Shown here piece by piece: positions 8,933 through 16,931 of a DNA stretch of 64,000 nucleotides. The stretch's first letter is position 1, and every line of letters starts with the position of its first letter. A program made the position numbers and the translations under genes. Under the pieces are notes generated by a model that saw only the letters and a list, made by a program, of their open reading frames with translations, searched no databases and was not told the origin of the DNA. The DNA lies in NCBI GenBank assembly GCA_041402005.1, contig JAWKTB010000001.1, forward strand, positions 310,001-374,000, given 5' to 3'. The DNA comes from JAJRXR01 sp041402005. GTDB taxonomy: Bacteria; Planctomycetota; Phycisphaerae; Phycisphaerales; UBA1924.

Positions 8933-9754
8933 CTAGTTGTAGTCGACGCCGTAGACGCCCTCGCGCGTGTTGTGCAGTTTCATCGTGTTCCCCTCGCGCA
9001 AGGGGTTGGGCACGCCCTCGGTCGCCTCGGTCGGGTCCTTGACGTCGGCGTGCCCGTCGGCGAACGCCATGGGCGTCGGCGCCTTCTTGTGCCCATCGAC
9101 CACCTTGATCTCGTCGGTGATGTACGCCAAATCCTTGTCCCAGAGCATGACCTTGGCGGCGGGCGAGCGGACCTCCGCCGGGTTCGTCGGGCGCAGCTCC
9201 GCGAGGCGGTCGACGGTCTCGCCCCGGTCGGGCGTCCACAGGTTCGGACGCGCCACGAACGAGTTCGAGTACACGATCGAGAACAGGTTGTCGAGATCGA
9301 AGTCCCCGCCCGCCTGCAACTCGTCGAGTGTGGGCAGGTGCGTGTCCTTGCCCGGGCTCATCCAAATCTCGGCCAGCGTCGGCCAGTCCTCGAACGGCGC
9401 GACGATCGCCGGCCAGAGCGCCTCTTGCCCGAAGTGGTCGGTCGTCGCGATCACGACGTGCCCGTCGGGCCACCAGCGGAAGGTCAGGGCGTTGGGCTCG
9501 ACCGGATCGTCGAGGCCCGCGGGCTGATCCCCCGCCGCCCGGAAGGGGTACCGCCCGTTGTCCGCCGCGTACTGCTCGAAGAGCGTGTGCGTCTGGGCGA
9601 TGTTGGAAAGAGCCTGGAGCTGCTTGGCGCTCTTGCGGGCGCCCCCGAGCGCGGGCAGCGCGATCGCAATGATCAGCGCGATGATCCCGATCACCACCAT
9701 CAGCTCGATCAGCGAGAAACCGTGTCGGTTGTCGTGGGGACGGCGTGCCATCAT
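8933..9754 (-). CDS. Type II secretion/type IV pilin-like pseudopilin
   Basis: This 273-residue protein has the prepilin signal HGFSLIELMVVIGIIALIIAIALPAL near residues 11-36: cleavage after Gly, then Phe and Glu at +5. The C-terminal part contains FADGHADV, which matches the H-x9-DG region common in planctomycete pseudopilin-like proteins. The start ATG overlaps the stop of the upstream gene by four bases (ATGA), so the two are translationally coupled. No other secretion genes are adjacent. The role is likely extracellular or periplasmic pseudopilus-related, but the substrate is unknown. Confidence 0.85.
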   Translation of the reverse strand: MMARRPHDNRHGFSLIELMVVIGIIALIIAIALPALGGARKSAKQLQALSNIAQTHTLFEQYAADNGRYPFRAAGDQPAGLDDPVEPNALTFRWWPDGHVVIATTDHFGQEALWPAIVAPFEDWPTLAEIWMSPGKDTHLPTLDELQAGGDFDLDNLFSIVYSNSFVARPNLWTPDRGETVDRLAELRPTNPAEVRSPAAKVMLWDKDLAYITDEIKVVDGHKKAPTPMAFADGHADVKDPTEATEGVPNPLREGNTMKLHNTREGVYGVDYN

Positions 9755-10575
9755 GGCTCCTTGCCCTTGGTGTAGCTGGTCTGCGAGTACGCGCCCGGCT
9801 GCCAGAGCTGCGCCTGGTCGTTCCAGACCAGCACGACGCCCAGCGTGATCTCACCCCCCTTGTCCGCCCCGCTCTTGGGGCGGATCGGCACGCGCACCTC
9901 GATCGGCGGACGCGAGGACTTCGTGTCCAGCCCGACGTCAGGGAAGAGCCCCTGGGGCGTGAGCATCATCTGGCGCACGCCGACGCCCGGGTCCTTCTCC
10001 TCGTCGTTCGGGCGTGCCTGCGTGCGGGCGACGTGGCGCGGGGCCGCCTCACCGTCGCCGCCGGGGTGCATCGGCTCGAAGGGGCGGACCTCGAGGCGCG
10101 TGAGGTCCGGCTCGCCCATCGCGCACCAGGACGCGAACTGGTCGTACAGGGGCGCGTGCTTGGCGTCGGGATCGATGACCGCGCCCAGGCGGCGCATCGC
10201 CTCCACGAACTCGTCGTAGCTCCCCAGCAGGAACGGGCCCAGCGCGTCGCTCGCCGCGGCGGCGAGCTGCGTCGAGACCGCCTCGCCAAGCTTGCTCACC
10301 GACTCGATCTCACCGGCGCCCCGCCCGACCTCCTCGCCCAGCCGCGAGACCGCCTCGCGGGCGTCGTCCTTGCTCCGCACTTTCGTGTAGTTCGTCTCGA
10401 CCGTCTCGCCCTCGGGCGTCAGCGCCTGGGCCCGTTGGCGGGCGGGCTTGGCGTCGGACGAGCCCCCGCTGACGATCCGCCAGCCGAGCACGCCCAAGGC
10501 CCCGCCCATGAAGACCGCGGCGAGCGTGTACTTGAGAGCGGTCGTCCCGAAGGCGCGCGAAGCGACTGGTCGCAT
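9751..10575 (-). CDS. Hypothetical membrane-anchored protein coupled to pseudopilin
   Basis: This 274-residue protein has a single N-terminal membrane segment (about residues 14-34, LKYTLAAVFMGGALGVLGWRIV), which predicts a type II anchor with the rest outside. The body is partly helical, followed by a beta-rich region (IEVRVPIRPKSGADKGGEITLGVVLVWN). I recognise no family. The four-base overlap with the downstream pseudopilin gene suggests the products act together, perhaps as an assembly or substrate partner. Confidence 0.7.
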   Translation of the reverse strand: MRPVASRAFGTTALKYTLAAVFMGGALGVLGWRIVSGGSSDAKPARQRAQALTPEGETVETNYTKVRSKDDAREAVSRLGEEVGRGAGEIESVSKLGEAVSTQLAAAASDALGPFLLGSYDEFVEAMRRLGAVIDPDAKHAPLYDQFASWCAMGEPDLTRLEVRPFEPMHPGGDGEAAPRHVARTQARPNDEEKDPGVGVRQMMLTPQGLFPDVGLDTKSSRPPIEVRVPIRPKSGADKGGEITLGVVLVWNDQAQLWQPGAYSQTSYTKGKEP

Positions 10576-10724
10576 GAGCAGCTCCTCTGGCTGGGAGTCC
10601 TGGAACCCCCCGGCTCACCACGTGGATGCGCCGGGCGTGGCGTCCCGTCGCCAATGTGCGGACGGGCGAGGAGGGGTCTCGAAAGCGGCTCGAGATGGAG
10701 CCGGGTTGCCGCCCAAAGCCCGAG

Positions 10725-11345
10725 CTAGTCGCCATCCTTCTCTTCGCCCCGGATCAGATCGACGACGCCGCCCGCCTTGTCGTTGGGGACGGTGAAGGCG
10801 AGGTTGTACTGCATGATCTTCCAGCCGTCGTCGGTCGCGACCAGAACGCCCGAGCCCCGCAGCACGCCGTACTTGTCGTTGTCGAGCAGCTCGTCGAACC
10901 AGGCGGTGGTCATCGAGCGGTCGAAGGCGACGTGCCGATCGCGGGGGTGGTATTCCCAGCCGCGACCCTGCTCGACCATGAAGGGCCGGGCGTAGTCCAT
11001 GAACTCGCCCTTGGTCCAGCGCTCGGTCGCGTCGGTGCCCAGGAAGACGCCGTCGTCGTGCATGAGGGCGAAGTACTGGGTGAACATCGCTCGGGCGGCG
11101 AAGAGGTGGAACGAGTCGAGGACCTGGTCGACCTCGCCCCTGAACTGGGCGGCCAGTTTCTGACGCTGCTCGTCGGTGAGCGAGTCTGCGTGGCGGGCGA
11201 TCAGGGCACGCTCGGCGTCGAGACGCTCGCGGACCGCGGCGTCCTCCTTCTCCTTGTCGGTCGGGGGGACGTAGGTGGGGGGCTTGAACGCCGCGCCGGT
11301 CGTCAGGGCGAGGGCCAGCGTCGCCACGAAAGAACTCGCGTGCAT
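10725..11345 (-). CDS. Secreted SnoaL/NTF2-like protein
   Basis: This 206-residue protein has a signal peptide (MHASSFVATLALALTTGAAF). The mature region contains a helix-rich lead (EKEDAAVRERLDAERALIARHADSL) and then a fold resembling the NTF2/SnoaL cone: FHLFAARAMFTQYFALMHDDGVFLGTDATERWTKGEF, ending VLVATDDGWKIMQYNLAFTVP. Such proteins are often listed as nuclear transport factor 2 family or DUF4440-like. The start at 11345 sits behind a GGAGG-like site. It follows the globin gene by 29 bases on the same strand. Confidence 0.75.
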   Translation of the reverse strand: MHASSFVATLALALTTGAAFKPPTYVPPTDKEKEDAAVRERLDAERALIARHADSLTDEQRQKLAAQFRGEVDQVLDSFHLFAARAMFTQYFALMHDDGVFLGTDATERWTKGEFMDYARPFMVEQGRGWEYHPRDRHVAFDRSMTTAWFDELLDNDKYGVLRGSGVLVATDDGWKIMQYNLAFTVPNDKAGGVVDLIRGEEKDGD

Positions 11346-11374
11346 GGTGGCCTCCTTCGGTTCGCGCGGGGAGT

Positions 11375-11818
11375 CTACCGCGCGTTGACCATCCACCCGC
11401 TGAACTTCACGAGGAAGTCCACGAACCCCTCGAGGTGCTCGGGCGGGAAGTCGTACTTGCGCTCGGCGTCCTCCAGCACCTCGCCGAAGCACCGGAGCCA
11501 TTCCTGGCGGGCCGGCTCGTCGATCTCGAAGGGGAGGTGGCGGGCGCGCATCCGGGGCGGGCCGTGGCGCTGCTGATAGAGAGGCGGCCCGCCCATCAGA
11601 AAGATGAAGAAGGACGCGGACCGGTCCGCCGCGACGCGCCGTCCCTCTGGCGTCGGCGGAAACAGCCGTGAGACCGAGCTCTCCGCCAGCCGGTCGTACA
11701 GGTCGTGGATCATCCGCGTGATGTTCTCCTCCCCCATCCGGGGGTACAGCTCACGCGACACCCCCGAGTTGCTCGGCGGGCCCTCCTCGGGCGTGAAGAT
11801 CTCGCGGGTCCTGGGCAC
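11375..11818 (-). CDS. Truncated haemoglobin (group II/III-like globin)
   Basis: This 147-residue protein contains the trHb pattern ELYPRMGEENITRMIHDLYDRLAESSVSRLFP, which forms helices A-B-C. It is followed by FFIFLMGGPPLYQQRHGPPRMRARHLPFEI, where His94 in RARH is the expected proximal haem ligand. These small globins bind O2/NO and often act in nitrosative stress or O2 delivery. It heads a probable two-gene unit with the SnoaL-like gene and is divergent from the PilZ gene 122 bases away. Confidence 0.85.
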   Translation of the reverse strand: MPRTREIFTPEEGPPSNSGVSRELYPRMGEENITRMIHDLYDRLAESSVSRLFPPTPEGRRVAADRSASFFIFLMGGPPLYQQRHGPPRMRARHLPFEIDEPARQEWLRCFGEVLEDAERKYDFPPEHLEGFVDFLVKFSGWMVNAR

Positions 11819-11940
11819 GGGCGGATGCTACGGCGTCGGGCGTCCGATAGCCCTGGGCGCTCCCGCTCACTCGAAATTGGGGAAGTCGTGTTGCGGAGGG
11901 CCCTCATCGCGGGGCCACATCTGGCCGATATCTCCGGGCC

Positions 11941-12306
11941 ATGAGCTCGTGGGAAGCACTCCGGAAGCTGCAGTACGGCGAGTCGCGCGAGCACCTCGGC
12001 GCCCGCGCCCGCCCGCGCTTCATGACCAACCTGGTCACGTGCGGCGCCGCCAAGGTCGCTGACGTCTCCGCGGGTGGCCTCCGCGTCATCAGCCCCACCA
12101 AGCCCCCCGAGCCCTCTGACGAGAAGCGCCAGGTGACGGTCGAGAGCCCCTGGGGCTCATGCTCGTTCGACGTCCGCATCGTCTGGACACGCAAGATCGG
12201 GTGGCGCAAGTACGAGTCAGGCCTCGCCTTCGTGGACCCGGACCGGGCGCGCGGGCTGCTGCGGATCTGCTGGAACCCGATCACCGGGCCCGAGAAGGCC
12301 GCCTGA
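11941..12306 (+). CDS. PilZ-domain protein (putative c-di-GMP receptor)
   Basis: In this 121-residue protein the Arg-rich stretch ARARPRF (about residues 21-27) and the DVSAGGLRV box (about 41-49) match the two parts of the PilZ c-di-GMP site (RxxxR and D/NxSxxG). The region SPWGSCSFDVRIVWTRKIGWRKYESGLAFVD is the beta-barrel tail. PilZ proteins bind the dinucleotide and control motility, adhesion or polysaccharide. A GGDEF-EAL gene lies 2.2 kb downstream. Some PilZ-like domains do not bind c-di-GMP. Confidence 0.75.
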   Translation: MSSWEALRKLQYGESREHLGARARPRFMTNLVTCGAAKVADVSAGGLRVISPTKPPEPSDEKRQVTVESPWGSCSFDVRIVWTRKIGWRKYESGLAFVDPDRARGLLRICWNPITGPEKAA

Positions 12307-12330
12307 CCAGACCTCGCATCTCCCGACGAA

Positions 12331-13104
12331 TCAGCGGAGCGTCAGCAAGACGCTGAGGCAGGTCGCGCTGCCCTCCGCCTTCTGCATCTCGCTCAGGCCC
12401 ACCTCATGCACTTCGAGGCCGAGGTCGCGGAGTCGCGCGTTGGTCCCCGGCGCGCCGGCCGGCACGATGACGCTTGTGCCCAGCAACACCCCGTTGGCCG
12501 ACCAGGGCTCCTCGGGGTCGACCGGGATCGTCTCACACCCGACGAACGCCGAGACCTCGACCCAGTCCGCGTTGACCAAGACGCGCCCGCCCCCGACGTG
12601 CGAGGCGCCGGTCTTGAGGTGCAGGCACCCGGTCACCGGGACGCCGTGGACCGTGTACCCCAGGGGCGCGATCAGCGCCCGGAGCTGGTCGATCCCCTCC
12701 TGGTTGGTCCGCGTGCTCAGACCGACGTAGAGCGTGCGGTCGATCTTGACGACGTCACCCCCCTCGAGCGTGCCGGGCGCCTGGATGTGGGCCAGCTCCC
12801 GGTAGGGGCGCAGGGCGCGCTCCAGGCTCGGGATCTCGCGCCGGCGCGACTCGGTCGCGGGGCGGGCGATCACCGCCACCTCGTCCAGGGCGACGACCGG
12901 GTCCTCGACGAAGACGGCGTCCGGGCAGTCATCCGCCGGCTCGAGGACCACGACCTCGCGCCCGAGCTTCGTCAGCGCCTCCCGGTAAGCCGCGTGCTGG
13001 CGACGCGCCAGGTCGAGGTTGATCGCCTCGCGCTCGCGGTGGGTGAGCAGGCAGTCGCCCATGGAGGCGCTGGGGGGCCTGACGATGGCGAGGTGGCGGG
13101 TCAC
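12331..13104 (-). CDS. Dimethylarginine dimethylaminohydrolase-like hydrolase (guanidino-modifying superfamily)
   Basis: This 257-residue protein belongs to the DDAH/arginine deiminase fold. The substrate-binding FVEDP lies at 65-69, LEGGD at 113-117, the catalytic His is His162 in GCLHLKTG and the nucleophile Cys249 is in GSATCLSV near the C-terminus. DDAH converts N-omega-methylated arginines to citrulline and a methylamine; related enzymes use other guanidines. The length is typical. The gene is convergent with the PilZ gene (24 bases) and divergent from the SRAP gene. Confidence 0.88.
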   Translation of the reverse strand: MTRHLAIVRPPSASMGDCLLTHREREAINLDLARRQHAAYREALTKLGREVVVLEPADDCPDAVFVEDPVVALDEVAVIARPATESRRREIPSLERALRPYRELAHIQAPGTLEGGDVVKIDRTLYVGLSTRTNQEGIDQLRALIAPLGYTVHGVPVTGCLHLKTGASHVGGGRVLVNADWVEVSAFVGCETIPVDPEEPWSANGVLLGTSVIVPAGAPGTNARLRDLGLEVHEVGLSEMQKAEGSATCLSVLLTLR

Positions 13105-13246
13105 TGGCGGGCTCCATCCCGACGGGCGCCGCCCGCCGCGGGGTCGATCCTACCCGCGCCCGGGGCGGGGCCTCGCCTGCAGATCGCTTGCCGCAAGGCG
13201 GAGGTTTTCACTTGCGAGGCGGACCCGCGGGGGGCACATTGGTTAG

Positions 13247-13930
13247 GTGTGTGGTAGGTATTTCAGAACGACTCCCGCCGCCCAACTGGCCAAGCTACTC
13301 GAACGCCTCGGGCTCACGGGGGTCAGCAACGACCCCGGCGTCAGCTACAACATCGCCCCGAGCCACCCCGCGCTCGCGATCGTCGGTGAGGGGGTGAGCG
13401 CCCGGATGACTGGGATGAGATGGGGGTGGGGGCGCCAGACGACAGGTGGACCTCCCAAACTCATCATCAACGCCCGATCAGAGGAACTCGCCGGTCACTC
13501 GTGGACGTTCGGGGACGCGATGCGGTACGCCCGATGCCTGATCCCGGCGAACGGGTACTTCGAATGGAAGCCCCAACCCGACGGCAAGCAACCCTGGTGC
13601 TTCACGACACGAAGCCGCCAGGCGTTCTGCTTTGCTGGTCTCTGGCGGTCTGACACCTTCGTCATCCTGACCGCCGACCCTCGGGATGATCAGACCCGGA
13701 TCGTGCACAATCGAGTTCCTTGCATCATCCGTCCAGAGCATTACGCGCCGTGGATCAACCCAGGGTTCCAGAGTGTCGAGGCCGCCGCCCTCATGCCGCA
13801 GGCGTATTCGTCGGACGAGTTGGACCTCGCCTGCTGGCCCGTCTCCCGCCGGGTGGGTGACCCTGGCATGGACAGGCCAGACCTGATCCTCCCGGTCGAG
13901 CCTGAAGAGACGCTCTTCGGGCGGGAGTGA
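13247..13930 (+). CDS. SRAP-family abasic-site protein (YedK/HMCES-like)
   Basis: In this 227-residue protein the start MCGRYF places Cys2 as the residue that crosslinks to abasic sites in single-stranded DNA. NARSE (Asn75), GYFEW (Glu106) and HNRVP (His154) complete the SRAP active site; the usual HxRMP is HNRVP here. The family protects replication forks from abasic-site breaks. It is AT-richer than its flanks. A minus-strand terminator follows 18 bases after its stop, pointing towards it. Confidence 0.93.
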   Translation: MCGRYFRTTPAAQLAKLLERLGLTGVSNDPGVSYNIAPSHPALAIVGEGVSARMTGMRWGWGRQTTGGPPKLIINARSEELAGHSWTFGDAMRYARCLIPANGYFEWKPQPDGKQPWCFTTRSRQAFCFAGLWRSDTFVILTADPRDDQTRIVHNRVPCIIRPEHYAPWINPGFQSVEAAALMPQAYSSDELDLACWPVSRRVGDPGMDRPDLILPVEPEETLFGRE

Positions 13931-13947
13931 CGAGGGGACGGTGACTC

Positions 13948-13979
13948 AAAAAAGCCGCCCCGGGTCTCCCCGGGGCGGC
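13948..13979 (-). terminator. Rho-independent terminator of cassette A
   Basis: A perfect 11-bp stem (GCCGCCCCGGG/CCCGGGGCGGC) with a four-base loop is followed on the minus strand by six T residues. The stem is identical to the one at 16681-16708. It closes the transcript that starts near 14215. Confidence 0.85.
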
Positions 13980-13987
13980 GCTGTACT

Positions 13988-14098
13988 TCAGAGTCGATCG
14001 ATCGAACGACTCACCTCGGCGTTACTTGCCCTTGGGCTTGTTGGGCTTGGCCGGGGTGGTGGGCTTGGACGAGGCGGACGGCTTGCAGGTTTCGCCAT
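13988..14098 (-). CDS. Candidate small basic Lys/Pro-rich peptide of cassette A (possibly frameshifted)
   Basis: The ATG at 14098 lies 56 bases from a leader hairpin, exactly as in cassette B. In this frame it encodes 36 residues rich in Pro, Arg and Ser (MAKPASRPPRPSPPPRPSP...). In the neighbouring frame the same bases read ETCKPSASSKPTTPAKPNKPKGK, which ends at a TAA at 14022-14024 and aligns well with the cassette B peptide (DTGKPTGKPTTGKPGKPK). A single missing base just after the start codon would restore that frame. The annotated frame may therefore be a decayed or mis-sequenced copy. Confidence 0.35.
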   Translation of the reverse strand: MAKPASRPPRPSPPPRPSPTSPRASNAEVSRSIDRL

Positions 14099-14215
14099 GA
14101 TTGGGCCCTGTTGTTCGCGGGGCCTCCGTGTGTCCGACTCACCCGGGCTTTGTCCGACGAACCCCGTCGGCGGCCGGCCCAACTTGGGCCCGGCGTGCTG
14201 CCCGACAGCCGAACG
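14099..14215 (-). promoter_or_regulatory. Structured leader of cassette A
   Basis: The leader contains a perfect 6-bp hairpin with a five-base loop at 14154-14170 (CCGACG/CGTCGG on the transcript) preceded by the conserved CCGGCCGCCG. A second hairpin at 14104-14124 (GGCCC/GGGCC) lies just before the start codon. The equivalent positions in cassette B have the same hairpins, with a wobble change in the first stem. Confidence 0.55.
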
Positions 14216-14221
14216 AAATTG

Positions 14222-14249
14222 AGAGTACGCAACATCGCGCGTTCGTCAA
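14222..14249 (-). promoter_or_regulatory. Sigma70-type promoter of cassette A
   Basis: On the minus strand TTGACG (14249-14244) and TACTCT (14227-14222) are separated by 16 bases. Cassette B has TTGACC-16-TAGCGT at the same distance from its leader hairpin. Confidence 0.6.
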
Positions 14250-14493
14250 GCCTCCACAAACTTTCGTGCGCGCGCCAACGCATCGACGCCGCCCGCGCCC
14301 CCCGCCCACTCGAGGGCGACGCCGACCTGTCGGTTGGCGCCGCCTGGTCCGGTCATGTCTGTCCGGAGCCGGTGAAGACCGGTCCGGCGCGAGTTATCCC
14401 CCGCGTCCCGCCGTGTCCGACGGCGCGGCATGAACTCCGACGACGCGCCGGCCGATGTCCGGACGGGACACCGGGGTCCAGGGGTGAGAGCGG

Positions 14494-16362
14494 ATGACGA
14501 GCGAGAATGACTGGGGCCTGCTGGTGGTCGGGGGGACGCCCGCGCCGTGCGCCAAGGGCGCCGCCGCATGCGCCGACCTCGACCACCCCGCACGGCGGAG
14601 CCAGCCCGAGCATGTGGGTCTGCTTGGGGTCGAGGCCGCCGACGTCCTGCGCACCATCCGGCATCGCCAGGGCGAGGGCCACCCGGTCGGCGTGCTCCTG
14701 TTCGACGCCCGCGAGAGCGGTCAGGAAGAACTGGGCGAGCTCGTTCGCTGCGCCTTGGCGTCCGACCCGAGCCTCTTCGTCGTGACCTGGGGCGGGGACG
14801 ATCGGCCCTGGACACCCGCCTCGAAGCACGCCCGCCGCCTCGTGCACGTCGGCGCCGACACGCCCGCCCGGACGCTGGACGCCCTGCTGCTCGCGCTGGC
14901 GCGGGCCTCCGAGGAGTCCAGACGCCTGCGGGCACGCAACGCCGAGCTCGACGCGCGCCTGCGACAGAACGACCCGGGGGGTTCCACGGAGTCGGCGGCA
15001 CTGTCCGGGGACTCCGGGCACGCCAGCACGTACGACCTGATGACCGGCCTGCCCAACCGCGGGATCCTGCTGGCTCAGATCGCGCGTCGCCAGGAGCGCC
15101 TGCGCGCGGACGAGGGCGCCCCCCGGTTCGCGGTGCTCTACATCGACCTGGACAACTTCAAGGCGGTCAACGACTCGCTCGGGCACGAACGGGGGGACGA
15201 ACTGCTCCGGGCGGTCGCCCAGCGGCTGGTCGGGTCGGTCCGGTCACTCGACGCGGTGACGCGCGCCGGGAACGAGTCGGCGGTCCGTTTGAGAGGGGAT
15301 GAGTTCGTGGTCCTGCTCGAGGAGATCCGTCGCCCGAGCGACGCGGGGCTCGTCGCGGACCGGATCGTCCGGGCGCTCTCGCAGCCGGTGCGGATCGCGG
15401 GGTACGAGGTCGTGCCCGGGGCGAGTGTCGGGGTGATGATCTGCGAGTCGGGGCAAGAGACGCCCCAGCAGGTGCTGGAGCACGCGGAGCTGGCGCTGTA
15501 CCGGGCCAAGGAGGCGGGCAAGGGCGGGTACGCGTTCTACGACCCGAACCTGCACGCCGAGGGCCGCGAGCGCCTGCGCATGGAGAACGCCCTGCGCCGG
15601 GCGCTCGAGCGGGGCGAGTTCGAGATCGTGTACGAGCCGATCATCAGCGTGCGGACCGGACGCCTCCGGGGGTTCGAGGCCCTGACGCGCTGGACGCCCC
15701 CGGGCGAGGAGGCGGTGTCCCCCTCGACGTTCATCCCGATCGCGGAGGAGCTGGGGCTGATCGTGCCGCTGGGCGAGTGGGCGCTGCGCGAGGTGTGCCG
15801 AGCGGTCGCGTCGTGGTCGCGCGCGCACGCGCTGGACGACGACTTCAGCGTGAGTGTGAACGTCTCGCGCTGCCAGCTCGTGGAGCCGGCGTTCATGGCG
15901 CGGGTTCGTGCCGCGATCCAGGCCTCGGGCATCCAGGGCGGGCGCCTGTGCTTCGAGGTGACCGAGAGCGCCGTCATGGCCGACATGGAGACGGCGCGGG
16001 ACGTCTTGACGCGGGTGAAGGCGCTCGGCGTCGCGATCCACATGGACGACTTCGGCACCGGTCTCTCCTCACTGAGCTGCTTGCACGAGCTGCCCCTCGA
16101 CGTCCTCAAGATCGACCGCTCGTTCATCCTGAACATGCGCGACGACCGGAACTACGCGGCGGTCGTGCAGGCGATCCTGACGATGGCGTCACACCTCGGC
16201 TTCGAGGTCGTCGCCGAGGGCGTTGAGTCGGGCGATCAACTCGCCAGCCTGATCTCGCTGGACTGCGACTTCGTGCAGGGTTTCCACTTCTCGCGGGCAT
16301 TGACGCGCGAGCAGGCGCTGGCGGCGATCCGGGAGCCGGAACGCCTCATCAGGGCGGCGTGA
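14494..16362 (+). CDS. Bifunctional GGDEF-EAL cyclic-di-GMP protein with receiver-like N-terminus
   Basis: In this 622-residue protein residues 1-140 look like a degenerate receiver domain (VGVLLFDARESG, DPSLFVVTWGG). A short coiled linker and a diguanylate cyclase domain starting DLMTGLPNR follow. The active-site motif is RGDEF (267-271) instead of GGDEF, a variant that can be active or regulatory. The EAL domain appears complete: EALTRW (395), NVSRCQL, FEVTES, DDFGTG, KIDRSF and EGVES. The EAL half is therefore predicted to hydrolyse c-di-GMP, perhaps under control of the GGDEF half. It is flanked on both sides by the two minus-strand cassettes. Confidence 0.93.
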   Translation: MTSENDWGLLVVGGTPAPCAKGAAACADLDHPARRSQPEHVGLLGVEAADVLRTIRHRQGEGHPVGVLLFDARESGQEELGELVRCALASDPSLFVVTWGGDDRPWTPASKHARRLVHVGADTPARTLDALLLALARASEESRRLRARNAELDARLRQNDPGGSTESAALSGDSGHASTYDLMTGLPNRGILLAQIARRQERLRADEGAPRFAVLYIDLDNFKAVNDSLGHERGDELLRAVAQRLVGSVRSLDAVTRAGNESAVRLRGDEFVVLLEEIRRPSDAGLVADRIVRALSQPVRIAGYEVVPGASVGVMICESGQETPQQVLEHAELALYRAKEAGKGGYAFYDPNLHAEGRERLRMENALRRALERGEFEIVYEPIISVRTGRLRGFEALTRWTPPGEEAVSPSTFIPIAEELGLIVPLGEWALREVCRAVASWSRAHALDDDFSVSVNVSRCQLVEPAFMARVRAAIQASGIQGGRLCFEVTESAVMADMETARDVLTRVKALGVAIHMDDFGTGLSSLSCLHELPLDVLKIDRSFILNMRDDRNYAAVVQAILTMASHLGFEVVAEGVESGDQLASLISLDCDFVQGFHFSRALTREQALAAIREPERLIRAA

Positions 16363-16401
16363 CGGGGGCGAGGGCGCCCGGGTTGTCGTGACGGCGAGCG
16401 C

Positions 16402-16575
16402 CTACTTGAGAATCACATACAGCGCGTGCAGCAGGCCGGGGATGTAGAAGAGGATCCAGAGGATGATGTTGATGATCAGCGGCGTGCCCGCGCCGGACTT
16501 CAGAAAGACGGCCAGGGGCGGGAGCAGGATCGCGATGATCACGAGGACGAGGGTGCTCAGTTCCTTGTCGGCCAT
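16402..16575 (-). CDS. Pmp3/YqaE-family small membrane protein
   Basis: This 57-residue protein is translated from ATG at 16575 behind an AGGAGAA ribosome site. It starts MADKELSTLVLVII and ends GLLHALYVILK. Two hydrophobic helices are joined by the loop FLKSGAGTPLIINIILW, which matches the Pmp3/YqaE family (UPF0057) of stress-associated proteolipids; it includes the PPLAVFLKSG signature. Its role is probably membrane potential or ion homeostasis under stress, as known for the family. It ends convergently with the GGDEF-EAL gene. Confidence 0.88.
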   Translation of the reverse strand: MADKELSTLVLVIIAILLPPLAVFLKSGAGTPLIINIILWILFYIPGLLHALYVILK

Positions 16576-16671
16576 GCGGGGTTCTCCTGGAAGCTGAGGC
16601 GGAGCGTACCGGATCGCGCACGCCCGCGCTTCGGGAGGGGCGCGAGGCGGGGATTGCCGCGTGGTGACGGG

Positions 16672-16708
16672 AAAAAAGAAGCCGCCCCGGGTGGGAGCCC
16701 GGGGCGGC
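16672..16708 (-). terminator. Rho-independent terminator of cassette B
   Basis: The 11-bp stem is identical in sequence to the cassette A terminator, with a six-base loop, then TTC and a run of six T residues on the minus strand. Confidence 0.85.
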
Positions 16709-16740
16709 GAGGGTTGTCATTGCTGCTGGGGTTGGCCCGG

Positions 16741-16809
16741 TTACTTGGGCTTGCCCGGCTTGCCGGTGGTGGGTTTGCCGGTGGGCTTGCCGGTGTCCTT
16801 GTTGTTCAT
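16741..16809 (-). CDS. Small Lys/Pro/Gly-rich peptide of cassette B
   Basis: The ORF encodes 22 residues beginning MNNKDTGKPTGKPTTG and ending KPK. It is made of GKPT/GKPG repeats, is strongly basic and has no hydrophobic segment. It starts 56 bases after the conserved leader hairpin and ends 33 bases before the terminator stem. The Shine-Dalgarno candidate (GGGGA, about 8 bases upstream) falls in the second arm of a CCCCGC/GCGGGG hairpin, so translation may be controlled by RNA structure. It could be a true peptide or a vestige inside a noncoding RNA. Confidence 0.5.
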   Translation of the reverse strand: MNNKDTGKPTGKPTTGKPGKPK

Positions 16810-16925
16810 CGCTCGTCCCCGCGTTTTGTGCGGGGCTCCATCGGCGCGGGGTCGCGGGCCTGGGCCGACGAACAACGCCGGCGGCCGGTCCGGTTCGGAG
16901 CGCGGCGGTCGGTCCGCTCCCGAGC
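16810..16925 (-). promoter_or_regulatory. Structured leader of cassette B
   Basis: The leader hairpin at 16865-16881 (CCGGCG/CGTCGG around TTGTT on the transcript) keeps pairing relative to cassette A through a G-U wobble. It is preceded by the same CCGGCCGCCG. A second hairpin at 16817-16835 covers the ribosome-binding region. Confidence 0.55.
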
Positions 16926-16931
16926 CGAATG

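Noticed and set aside
10310..10735. Alternative 141-residue frame upstream of the anchored protein
   Set aside because: Different frame with Arg-rich composition; the anchored protein and SnoaL-like gene explain the region.
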